Assembly: GCA_900315665.1 (NCBI GenBank)
Contig: OMZX01000001.1
Span: forward strand, 1-64,000
DNA: 64,000 nucleotides
Origin: an uncultured Eubacteriales bacterium
GTDB taxonomy: Bacteria; Bacillota; Clostridia; Lachnospirales; Lachnospiraceae
Direction of reading: 5' to 3'
Position 1 is the stretch's first letter. Every line of letters begins with the position of its first letter. Below, piece by piece: positions 27,853 through 35,172 of the stretch. The notes under the pieces were generated by a model. That model was not told the DNA's origin and did no database searches. It worked only from the letters and a program-made list of their open reading frames with translations. Both the position numbers and the translations under genes were made by a program.

Positions 27853-28584
27853 TTATAAAACAGATGAGAGGAATTTTCTGCATCGTTCTGATTTCGGATT
27901 CTTAAACATCTCCTCCGGCGTATTTTCCTCGACGATATAGCCATCCTCCATGAAGATCACGCGGTTCGCCACCTCTCTCGCGAAGCCCATCTCGTGGGTG
28001 ACGACGACCATCGTCATGCCCTCGGAGGCGAGCTTTTTCATGACGTCAAGAACCTCGCCGACCATCTCCGGATCAAGCGCACTCGTCGGCTCATCAAACA
28101 GCATGATCTTCGGGTTCATCGCGAGCGCCCTTGCGATGGCGACTCTCTGCTTCTGCCCGCCGGACAGCGTCACCGGGTAGACATCCGCTTTACTGTCGAG
28201 GCCGACAAGCTCGAGAAGCTCATGTGCCTTCTTCTCTGCTTCGGCTTTCGTCATTTTCTTCAGCATGACCGGCGCCAGGGTCACATTTTCCTTCACCGTG
28301 TAGTTCGGAAAAAGGTTAAAATGCTGAAACACCATGCCGATGTTTTCCCGGTAGGCGTTGATATTTTTTACCTCGTGGAGCTTCTGGCCGAGTACTGTGA
28401 TCTCCCCGCCCTGGGTGGTCTCAAGCTTGTTTAAGCAGCGGAGAAGCGTCGACTTGCCGGAGCCGGACGGACCGATGACGCAGACGACTTCACCCGGTGC
28501 GACTGTAAAGGAAATATCCTTCAGAACCTCCAGCTCACCGAAAACCTTATGAAGATGTTCTACTGAAATAATCGAATCACTCAT
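27853..28584 (-). CDS. Amino-acid ABC transporter ATPase (GlnQ type)
   Basis: 243 aa. Walker [10 protein letters not shown] (38-46), signature LSGGQKQR, Walker [14 protein letters not shown] and the H-loop [10 protein letters not shown]. The [13 protein letters not shown] stretch is the polar-amino-acid type. It energises import through the permease encoded just upstream; the third gene of a binding protein-permease-ATPase operon. Confidence 0.95.
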   Translation of the reverse strand: MSDSIISVEHLHKVFGELEVLKDISFTVAPGEVVCVIGPSGSGKSTLLRCLNKLETTQGGEITVLGQKLHEVKNINAYRENIGMVFQHFNLFPNYTVKENVTLAPVMLKKMTKAEAEKKAHELLELVGLDSKADVYPVTLSGGQKQRVAIARALAMNPKIMLFDEPTSALDPEMVGEVLDVMKKLASEGMTMVVVTHEMGFAREVANRVIFMEDGYIVEENTPEEMFKNPKSERCRKFLSSVL

Positions 28585-28614
28585 TTCTATACCTCACTTC
28601 CGTATCCATAAGGC

Positions 28615-29268
28615 TTATCGCTTATCGTAGGCGAGACGCCTCTCGACATATTTCGAGAGGAAGGTCAGCGCCGTGATGACGACGATGTAAATGATTGCCG
28701 CATAGGAATAGATTTCAAACGCCTTGAAATTTCTCGCAATGATCGTCTTTGCCACCATTGTGAGCTCATTGACGGAAATGGCTGACAGAATCGCGGTATC
28801 CTTGATGGAGGAAATGAACTGATTCATGAGCGACGGGATCATGATCTTAAAGGCCTGCGGCAGGATAATCTTTCGCATGGTCTGGCCGTAGCTGAGTCCG
28901 AGAGACCGCGCCGCCTCCATCTGCCCGTAGTCGATGGCCTGAATACCGGCACGGAAGATCTCAGCCATGAAGGCGGAAGCATTAAGCCCGAGAATCAGAG
29001 ACGCACTCATAACGAGCGGCAGACTGTCCTTGATGACACCAAAGTACAGAAACAGTGCAAGAATCATGAGCGGTGTCCCTCGAATGATCGTGATATAAAA
29101 ATTTGCGATCTTTACGAGCACCTTTTTTCCGCTGATGGACAGAATGCAGAGAAACACGCCCAGTATCACCGCGATCAAAAGTCCAAATATCGCGATCAAA
29201 ATTGTCATCCGGAGGCCGCCTAAAAGTCTCGGAAGGTATTTAATAAACATCGAAAAGTAGTCTGCCAT
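28615..29268 (-). CDS. Amino-acid ABC transporter permease (HisMQ/GlnP type)
   Basis: 217 aa from the ATG at 29268, which has AGGAG 8 nt upstream; the longer frame upstream lacks one. About five membrane helices. IIRGTPLMILALFLYFGV and AEIFRAGIQAIDYGQMEAARSLGLS (the EAA loop that docks the ATPase) identify the polar amino-acid family. Confidence 0.94.
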   Translation of the reverse strand: MADYFSMFIKYLPRLLGGLRMTILIAIFGLLIAVILGVFLCILSISGKKVLVKIANFYITIIRGTPLMILALFLYFGVIKDSLPLVMSASLILGLNASAFMAEIFRAGIQAIDYGQMEAARSLGLSYGQTMRKIILPQAFKIMIPSLMNQFISSIKDTAILSAISVNELTMVAKTIIARNFKAFEIYSYAAIIYIVVITALTFLSKYVERRLAYDKR

Positions 29269-29376
29269 AATGCTTTCTCCTGCACACTGTTTGCTTCGCA
29301 CGGCTGTCTTGTCATCCGCCACTTCACGTACTGCGTCAAAAACTCGTATGCCGCACTAAATTACCTTAACTGAAAT

Positions 29377-29406
29377 AAAAGGGGATCTGTAAAGAAATCC
29401 CCTTTT
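29377..29406 (-). terminator. Terminator/attenuator between binding protein and permease
   Basis: Minus-strand AAAAGGGGAT and ATCCCCTTTT arms with a T-rich end. It lies between the binding-protein gene and the permease, so it probably lets less of the message reach the membrane genes. Confidence 0.8.
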
Positions 29407-29549
29407 GTCTGTGATTCTCCCGACAACTATTTCGCACCATGCACTCCCCTCAGGAAAATCACGTTCTATTCAATCGTATCGATCAGACTGGAAACGAACG
29501 AATTTGGCTTTCCGTCCTTTCGGATACGTTCAATAGACAAAGCTATGAA

Positions 29550-30443
29550 TTATTTCTCATACTCGGCAAGAATCTTGTCATAGGTTCCATCTGCCTTGAT
29601 CTTCGCAAGTCCTTCATTGAAGGCTGCCAGCAGCTCCTGATTCTGGCCCTTATTGACGGACATTGCGATGTCGCCCGGCTCATTGACTGCCTCTACAGCT
29701 ACTTTAAGGCCTTCCTGCTCACCGATGGAAATTTCATAAGCAATAACCGGATAATCCTCGAGAGAACCATCGGCCTGACCATTCTTAACTGCCATGGCTG
29801 TAGAAGCGGAATCGGCAAGTGTGGAATACTCGAAGCCATACTTATCCTTGTTATCCTCGGCCCAAAGCGCACCCTGTGTGCCTTCCTTTACGGCAAGCTT
29901 CTTGCCCTTGAGATCATCAAGAGAAGCGATCGTGGAATCATCCTTCGTATAAAGAGCAAGACCATCCTCATAGTAAGGATCGGAAAAATCTACAGTTTCC
30001 TTTCTTTCATCCGTCACGCTCATGCAACCTAAGCCGCCATCAATGGTGCCGGAAACAAGTGAAGGAATAATCGCCGAGAAATCCATCGGCTTAATATCCG
30101 CTGTGAAACCCTCTGTATCAGCAATCGCTGTGATGAGCTCGACATCGATGCCCTTGTAGCTGCCGTCATCCTGCTGGATTGAGAATGGTGCAAAGGCCTG
30201 ATCAATTGCGATCTTATAGGTCTTGCCTGCTACTGCTGCAGCCGCATCACCGGCTGCCTCTGCCGCTGCTGTCGTAGCTGCTTCCGTCGCTGCCACCGTG
30301 GTCGCTGCTGTCGTAGCTGCCTCTGTTGCCGCTGCCGCCGTCGCTACCGCTGTCGTAGCAGTACCTGATGACGAAGATCCACATGCACTTAAAACGGATG
30401 CAGCCATCAGAACACTCATCGCTACAGAAATTACCTTTTTCAT
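29550..30443 (-). CDS. Amino-acid ABC transporter substrate-binding lipoprotein
   Basis: 297 aa. Signal peptide with lipobox VLSACG, an unusually long Ala/Thr/Glu linker (about 25-70, with repeated ATEAATTA-like words), then the type-2 periplasmic binding fold starting YKIAIDQAFAPFSIQQDDGSYKGIDVEL, the amino-acid-binding family signature. Membrane-anchored outside the cell. The substrate is probably a polar amino acid; which one cannot be told. Confidence 0.93.
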   Translation of the reverse strand: MKKVISVAMSVLMAASVLSACGSSSSGTATTAVATAAAATEAATTAATTVAATEAATTAAAEAAGDAAAAVAGKTYKIAIDQAFAPFSIQQDDGSYKGIDVELITAIADTEGFTADIKPMDFSAIIPSLVSGTIDGGLGCMSVTDERKETVDFSDPYYEDGLALYTKDDSTIASLDDLKGKKLAVKEGTQGALWAEDNKDKYGFEYSTLADSASTAMAVKNGQADGSLEDYPVIAYEISIGEQEGLKVAVEAVNEPGDIAMSVNKGQNQELLAAFNEGLAKIKADGTYDKILAEYEK

Positions 30444-30457
30444 AATTATCCTCCTCT

Positions 30458-30499
30458 AAAACGTTCTGTCCTGTTTATTTCTCCTCTCCAGAACGTTTT
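30458..30499 (-). promoter_or_regulatory. 11-bp inverted repeat in the importer leader (operator or leader hairpin)
   Basis: AAAACGTTCTG (30458-30468) and CAGAACGTTTT (30489-30499) are perfect inverted repeats lying between the -10 box and the ribosome site of the binding-protein gene. Confidence 0.6.
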
Positions 30500-30501
30500 T
30501 A

Positions 30502-30530
30502 ATACTATGCCTTTAATGGTCTTTTGTCAA
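30502..30530 (-). promoter_or_regulatory. Promoter of the amino-acid importer operon
   Basis: Minus-strand TTGACA, 17-nt spacer, TAGTAT. Confidence 0.8.
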
Positions 30531-30790
30531 CGATAAACTAATTTTCAGCTTTTAGTATATTTATATGCATTTTTGTGTATCATATCGAATTTATTATCAT
30601 TTATATTCATTTTATATTCTTATATTACACATTTTATACGTATTTTTGGTATTTTCTAATAAAAGACACGTTGATTTACGTCTTTATACCGTTTCGTTAT
30701 GCTTGCTATTACTGCTATCAATTTATTCTGCCCTGATCAAGTACAATCTGCAGACACGCTATAATACTATATAGTGATGAAGAACAGGTT

Positions 30791-30843
30791 AAAAACAAAA
30801 AGAACCCTTCCTGTGCCATCTTTGGCACAAAAAGGGTTCTTTT
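30791..30843 (-). terminator. Terminator after rplL
   Basis: Minus-strand AGAACCCTT and AAGGGTTCT arms with an inner TGTGCCA/TGGCACA stem, followed by TTTTTG. It ends the ribosomal operon; rpoB does not follow. Confidence 0.92.
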
Positions 30844-30889
30844 ATATCCCGCAGCAGCCCGCGGGTAAATTTCCTTTTCAGGCAGAAGA

Positions 30890-31264
30890 TTACTTAAGAG
30901 TAACCTTAGCGCCAGCCTCTTCGAGCTTAGCCTTGAGAGCCTCAGCGTCAGCCTTAGCAAGGCCTTCCTTGATAACCTTCGGAGCAGCCTCAACAGCGTC
31001 CTTAGCTTCCTTAAGACCAAGACCAGTAGCCTCACGAACAACCTTGATAACGTTGATCTTCTTAGCACCAACCTCTGTGAGCTCTACGTCGAACTCAGTC
31101 TTCTCCTCAGCCGGAGCAGCGCCTGCTGCAGGACCAGCAACAACAACACCTGCTGCTGCAGATACACCGAACTCTTCCTCAACAGCCTTTACAAGGTCAT
31201 TAAGCTCTACAACGGAAAGCTCCTTGATAGCTGCAATAAACTCTTCTGTAGTTAACTTAGCCAT
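30890..31264 (-). CDS. rplL: 50S ribosomal protein L7/L12
   Basis: 124 aa from the ATG at 31264 with GGAGG upstream (the frame opens 5 codons earlier). N-terminal dimer domain [25 protein letters not shown], Ala-Gly-Pro hinge, and the C-terminal factor-binding domain [24 protein letters not shown]. Forms the ribosomal stalk with L10. Confidence 0.98.
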   Translation of the reverse strand: MAKLTTEEFIAAIKELSVVELNDLVKAVEEEFGVSAAAGVVVAGPAAGAAPAEEKTEFDVELTEVGAKKINVIKVVREATGLGLKEAKDAVEAAPKVIKEGLAKADAEALKAKLEEAGAKVTLK

Positions 31265-31370
31265 TTTGATTTCCTCCAATAAAATTTGTGCTTATGCACA
31301 TGTTCTGATTTCTTGATAAAAATTAGATTTGAAGCCGCTTTCCGGCTTCCTTAGCCTCATGCTGCGATAT

Positions 31371-31868
31371 TTATGCAGCCGGCTCTTCGTTCTTTTCTGC
31401 AACCTGCTTGAGAACACGAGCGAAATTCGTAACCGGGCTCTGAAGAGAACCACACAGTCTCGAAAGAAGCTCTTCTCTGGAAGGGATATCTGCGAGTGCA
31501 AGAACTGCCTTGCTGTCGTAGTAGGTGCCCTCGGCTACAGCTGCCTTGAGCTCAAGAACAGGAGCATCCTTTGCAAACTTCTTGATGATTCTAGCTGCCG
31601 CTGCGGCATCATCCTTGGAAACAGCGATCGCTGTCGGTCCCTCAAGGACTTCATCAAGCTGAGCAAAATCGGTTCCCTCTGCAGCTCTCTTAATGAGGGT
31701 GTTCTTAAATACCTTATAAGTAACACCAGCCTCTCTTAACTGCTTACGAAGCTGTGTATCCTGCTCAACTGTAAGACCAATGTACTTAACAGCAGTCACA
31801 GAAACGGCACCGTCAAGAAGAGACTTAATCTCGTCGATAATCGGCTGCTTTAACTCAACCTTTGCCAT
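31371..31868 (-). CDS. rplJ: 50S ribosomal protein L10
   Basis: 165 aa. Full N-terminal L10 domain (DGAVSVTAVKYIGLTVEQDTQLRKQLREAGV, VFKNTLIKRA, LEGPTAIAVSKDD). It carries L7/L12 on the ribosome and in bacteria represses its own operon through the leader. The leader upstream (31917-32030) fits that. Confidence 0.97.
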   Translation of the reverse strand: MAKVELKQPIIDEIKSLLDGAVSVTAVKYIGLTVEQDTQLRKQLREAGVTYKVFKNTLIKRAAEGTDFAQLDEVLEGPTAIAVSKDDAAAAARIIKKFAKDAPVLELKAAVAEGTYYDSKAVLALADIPSREELLSRLCGSLQSPVTNFARVLKQVAEKNEEPAA

Positions 31869-31916
31869 CTTTTGGTTTTTCCTCCTTTATAAGATTTCGT
31901 ATAAACCTTTTAGTAA

Positions 31917-32030
31917 GGAAAACCCCTGTGCCTAGAGACACAGGGGTAATAAACATAAATGTTTATATCTTCCTCGGCAGGCGCTATGCTTACGATCCAT
32001 ATGGATCACCTGCTGTCTCAGGGTAAATAC
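31917..32030 (-). ncRNA. L10 leader with attenuator hairpin
   Basis: The minus strand carries GAGACAGCAGGTG and CCTGCCGAGG, the conserved halves of the ribosomal L10 leader, followed by a strong hairpin ACCCCTGTG/CACAGGGGT and TTTTCC. In this family L10 (with L12) binds the leader and lowers expression of rplJ-rplL. Confidence 0.85.
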
Positions 32031-32036
32031 GGATGT

Positions 32037-32065
32037 ATGTTAGCATCCGGCAAGCCGGATGTCAA
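32037..32065 (-). promoter_or_regulatory. Promoter of rplJ-rplL with palindromic spacer
   Basis: Minus-strand TTGACA, 17-nt spacer, TAACAT. An 8-bp inverted repeat CATCCGGC-AA-GCCGGATG (32044-32061) fills the spacer, either an operator or the remnant of an rplA terminator (no U-run follows). Confidence 0.65.
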
Positions 32066-32076
32066 CATCAAATTTT

Positions 32077-32769
32077 TCAGGCACCGAACTGAAGGGTATC
32101 AACCTTCACGCCAGGACCCATCGTAGAGGTCAGTGTAGCAGACTTAAGATATGTACCCTTAAGTGTTGCCGGTCTAGCCTTTACGATCGCGCCCATGAGC
32201 GCATCGATGTTCTGCTTAAGCTGCTCGTCGGAGAAGGAAGCCTTACCGACTGCAACGTGGAAGATGTTAGCCTTGTCAAGACGATACTCAACCTTACCAG
32301 CCTTAGACTCAGTGATTGCCTTGGTAACATCCATGGTAACCGTACCGGTCTTCGGGTTCGGCATGAGACCCTTCGGTCCGAGTACACGGCCGAGACGTCC
32401 TACAACGCCCATCATATCCGGTGTAGCAATGACTACATCATAATCAAACCAACCACCCTGAATCTTCGGGATGAGGTCTTCTGCACCTACGAAATCTGCA
32501 CCAGCTGCTGTAGCTTCATCAGCCTTAGCGCCCTTTGCAAATACGAGGACTCTTACCTTCTTACCTGTGCCGGCCGGAAGGACGACAGAACCACGAACCT
32601 GCTGATCTGCATGACGGGAATCACAACCTGTCTTGATGTGAAGCTCGATGGTCTCGTCGAATTTTGCTGTTGCATTCTTCTTTACAAGCGAAATTGCATC
32701 TGCCTCAGAATACTTTACGCTTCTGTCGACAGTTTTTGCTGCTTCTGTATATCTCTTACCAGTTTTCAT
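32077..32769 (-). CDS. rplA: 50S ribosomal protein L1
   Basis: 230 aa. [20 protein letters not shown] start, [44 protein letters not shown] and [18 protein letters not shown] signatures. It binds 23S rRNA at the L1 stalk and follows rplK by 18 nt. Confidence 0.98.
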   Translation of the reverse strand: MKTGKRYTEAAKTVDRSVKYSEADAISLVKKNATAKFDETIELHIKTGCDSRHADQQVRGSVVLPAGTGKKVRVLVFAKGAKADEATAAGADFVGAEDLIPKIQGGWFDYDVVIATPDMMGVVGRLGRVLGPKGLMPNPKTGTVTMDVTKAITESKAGKVEYRLDKANIFHVAVGKASFSDEQLKQNIDALMGAIVKARPATLKGTYLKSATLTSTMGPGVKVDTLQFGA

Positions 32770-32787
32770 ATCAGTATGACCTCCCTA

Positions 32788-33213
32788 TTACTTCTCTACC
32801 TCTACGCCCATGGATCTGCAGGTACCTGCGATCATCGACATAGCAGCTTCCAGTGATGCAGCATTAAGATCTTTCATCTTTGTCTCTGCAATCTTCTGGA
32901 GATCAGCCTTACTGATAGTAGCAACCTTGTTCTTGTTCGGCTCACCGGAAGCCTTCTGAAGCTTGCAGGCCTTCTTGATGAGAACGGCTGCAGGCGGAGT
33001 CTTCGTGATGAAGCTGAAGCTTCTGTCTGAATATACAGTAATAACAACCGGGATGATCACGTCACCCTCGTTTGCTGTTCTTGCATTAAATTCCTTAGTG
33101 AATGCAACGATATTTACACCATGCTGTCCGAGTGCCGGGCCAACTGGTGGTGCAGGAGTTGCTTTACCTGCCGGAATCTGTAACTTGATATAACCTGTGA
33201 TCTTCTTTGCCAT
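32788..33213 (-). CDS. rplK: 50S ribosomal protein L11
   Basis: 141 aa from the ATG at 33213, which has AAGGAGGTG upstream; the GTG three codons earlier lies inside that ribosome site. [32 protein letters not shown] and [16 protein letters not shown] identify L11 of the GTPase-associated centre. Confidence 0.98.
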   Translation of the reverse strand: MAKKITGYIKLQIPAGKATPAPPVGPALGQHGVNIVAFTKEFNARTANEGDVIIPVVITVYSDRSFSFITKTPPAAVLIKKACKLQKASGEPNKNKVATISKADLQKIAETKMKDLNAASLEAAMSMIAGTCRSMGVEVEK

Positions 33214-33274
33214 TTCAGGCACCTCCTTGTGGTAATTACGGGATAATTACGGGAATTCTCCCTCCCAAACTGTG

Positions 33275-33805
33275 TTATCTTAATTTCTCGACTTCCCCGT
33301 AGGATAACTCTACAGGGGTCTCCCGTCCGAACATCTCCACCGAGATGGTAACGGTCTTCTTCTGGTCGTTGATTTCCTTGATGACACCGACAGTATCCTT
33401 CCATGCACCGGAAGTAACCGTCACCGTGTCGCCGACCGCGAAATCAACGAGGATCTCGGACTCTCTATAGCCAAGACTTCTGATCTCCTCTTCGGAGAGC
33501 GGAGTCGGCTCGGATCCGGGACCTACAAAGCCTGTCACGCCACGGGTGTTCCGTACAACATACCAGGTTTCCTGGTTCATGACCATATTGACAAGCACAT
33601 AACCAGGGAACATCTTCTTGTCTGTTTTCTTTTCAGTCCCGTTTTTCATCTCGATAACAGGCTGAACCGGAACACTGACTTCAAGAATGAGATCCTGGAG
33701 ACCACGATTTTCGATTGTCTTTTCAAGATCCATCTTAACCTTGTTCTCATAACCCGAATAGGTATGTGCGACATACCAGCGGGCTGCAGAATTCGTCTCT
33801 GACAT
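33275..33805 (-). CDS. nusG: Transcription termination/antitermination protein NusG
   Basis: 176 aa. NGN domain (ARWYVAHTYSGYENKVK, FPGYVLVNMVMNQETWYVVRNTRGVTGFVGPG) followed by the KOW domain (FAVGDTVTVTSGAWKDTVGVIKEI). It binds RNA polymerase during elongation. secE-nusG-rplK is the conserved order. Confidence 0.98.
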   Translation of the reverse strand: MSETNSAARWYVAHTYSGYENKVKMDLEKTIENRGLQDLILEVSVPVQPVIEMKNGTEKKTDKKMFPGYVLVNMVMNQETWYVVRNTRGVTGFVGPGSEPTPLSEEEIRSLGYRESEILVDFAVGDTVTVTSGAWKDTVGVIKEINDQKKTVTISVEMFGRETPVELSYGEVEKLR

Positions 33806-33815
33806 CGCTTCCCCT

Positions 33816-34016
33816 TTACTTAATGATCAGTCCAAGTCCTGACTTCATGATGACATCAAGTAACGCAATAAGAACGCCGATGAGGAAGCTCACCGCGATC
33901 GTCGCGCCAGTCTCCTTCATGACCTGCTGTCTCGTCGGGAAAATAATCTTATTATATTCCGTTTTAAGTCCGCTGAAAAATGCGGAAACACGAGAAGTCT
34001 TCTTATCGGAACTCAT
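33816..34016 (-). CDS. secE: Preprotein translocase subunit SecE
   Basis: 66 aa, the short single-helix type. An amphipathic stretch FFSGLKTEYNKIIFPTRQQVMKET precedes a membrane segment (about 36-60). It clamps SecY in the translocon. Its ATG overlaps the rpmG stop (TAATG). Confidence 0.95.
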   Translation of the reverse strand: MSSDKKTSRVSAFFSGLKTEYNKIIFPTRQQVMKETGATIAVSFLIGVLIALLDVIMKSGLGLIIK

Positions 34017-34165
34017 TACTTGGTCTCCTTATGAAGCGTGTGCTTCTTACAGAATCTGCAGTACTTCTTAACTTCCATTCTCTCCGGATGTGTCTTCTTA
34101 TCCTTCGTAAGGAAATAGTTTCTCTGCTTACACTCTGTACATGCTAAAATAATCTTTGTGCGCAC
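34016..34165 (-). CDS. rpmG: 50S ribosomal protein L33
   Basis: 49 aa with GTG start and GGAGGTG upstream. [22 protein letters not shown] and [15 protein letters not shown]: two CxxC pairs (CTEC and CRFC), so the zinc-binding form of L33. First gene of the rpmG-secE-nusG-rplK-rplA operon. Confidence 0.96.
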   Translation of the reverse strand: MRTKIILACTECKQRNYFLTKDKKTHPERMEVKKYCRFCKKHTLHKETK

Positions 34166-34218
34166 GGCTATTCACCTCCAATGATTGTTAACTTCGCATG
34201 ACTACGAAATTAGTGCAT

Positions 34219-34238
34219 AAAAAATAGGGCCAAGCCCT
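34219..34238 (-). terminator. Terminator-like hairpin in the rpmG leader
   Basis: Minus-strand AGGGC-TTG-GCCCT-A-TTTTTT. It lies downstream of the rpmG promoter, so it may be an attenuator, or it is the comF terminator with the promoter lying upstream of it. Confidence 0.6.
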
Positions 34239-34251
34239 CGTTTACTGCCAC

Positions 34252-34280
34252 AATATAGCACGTAAATGACGGCGCGTCAA
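34252..34280 (-). promoter_or_regulatory. Promoter of rpmG-secE-nusG-rplK-rplA
   Basis: Minus-strand TTGACG, 17-nt spacer, TATATT, directly after the comF stop. Confidence 0.8.
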
Positions 34281-34287
34281 TGGATTT

Positions 34288-35076
34288 TTATCGTTCTGAG
34301 CGAATGCATAAACTTAGACAATAAACCGTTTTAACGCCGGCATGGCGGAGGATGCGGGTACAGGCTTCCATCGTGGCGCCGGTCGTGAAGATATCGTCGA
34401 CAAGGAGGACCGTTTTCAGATCTTTCGGAATCACGCCCCGCTCGAAGGCTGCGCTCAGACTCTTCAAACGCTCGCCAGCCCCTAGTGATTTGAGCGCTGC
34501 TGTCCTTTTATTTCTTCTAATTGCATCCTCATAAACCGGAATATCGAGTTCTTTCTCGAGAATCTCCGCGAGAACGCCTGCCTGGTTATAGCCACGTATT
34601 CTCCGACGGGAGACATGAACCGGTACCGGCACCAGCGCATCCGGTTTCATGCGGTAAATATCCTCCCCGAGACGCTCTGCTGCCTTTTTTCCATAATACT
34701 CAAGGTATTCTCTCGCACCGAGGTACTTGATTTTCGCCATAGAATCTGCAGTCACCTGATCGTATTGAAGAAGACTGATACCCCGTTCAAAGGAAAAATG
34801 ATGCCTTTTGCAGTTCGAGCAGAGCTCCTCCGTCTCATCCTGAATTTCCCTACCACAGATAAGACAGGTCGGCGCCTCCACGAAGTGAAGCCTCTTTTCA
34901 CATTCCGGACAGATCAGCGCGCCACGCGGCTGTACAATATCATGGCAGACCGGACAATGCCTCGGAAACAGCGCAGAAAGACCAGCCTGAAACGCGCGTT
35001 CCAGGCTTTTTCCGTTCCCATCTTCAGGACAAACATTTCTTGCTCCTAGCGTTATATTGTTTCTATACTCTTCCAT
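34288..35076 (-). CDS. comF: ComF family phosphoribosyltransferase-like protein
   Basis: 262 aa. N-terminal zinc ribbons (CPVC, CPEC, CLIC, CSNC at about 38-90), then a PRTase-fold domain with VLLVDDIFTTGATMEAC (PRPP loop, about 223-240). ComF proteins help bring single-stranded DNA into the cell during natural transformation, but they also occur in species not known to be competent. No other com genes are in the window. Confidence 0.92.
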   Translation of the reverse strand: MEEYRNNITLGARNVCPEDGNGKSLERAFQAGLSALFPRHCPVCHDIVQPRGALICPECEKRLHFVEAPTCLICGREIQDETEELCSNCKRHHFSFERGISLLQYDQVTADSMAKIKYLGAREYLEYYGKKAAERLGEDIYRMKPDALVPVPVHVSRRRIRGYNQAGVLAEILEKELDIPVYEDAIRRNKRTAALKSLGAGERLKSLSAAFERGVIPKDLKTVLLVDDIFTTGATMEACTRILRHAGVKTVYCLSLCIRSER

Positions 35077-35172
35077 TTACCTCTTTCCACTCAATGTCTT
35101 CTTTTTACTGTTCGATTCAAAACGACATCCTTTTTAGGAACATCTAACCATCTCTCTATTTTTTCGTTAAAC

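Larger units (their letters stand above)
30444..30889. other. AT-rich intergenic region with the importer promoter and rplL terminator
   Basis: 446 bp. It holds, on the minus strand, the importer's promoter and leader inverted repeat (30458-30530) and, at the far end, the rplL terminator (30791-30843). The stretch between (about 30540-30780) is very AT-rich and I see no gene in it. Confidence 0.8.

Noticed and set aside
30223..30459. Ala/Val-rich plus-strand frame
   Set aside because: Shadow of the Ala/Thr linker of the binding protein.
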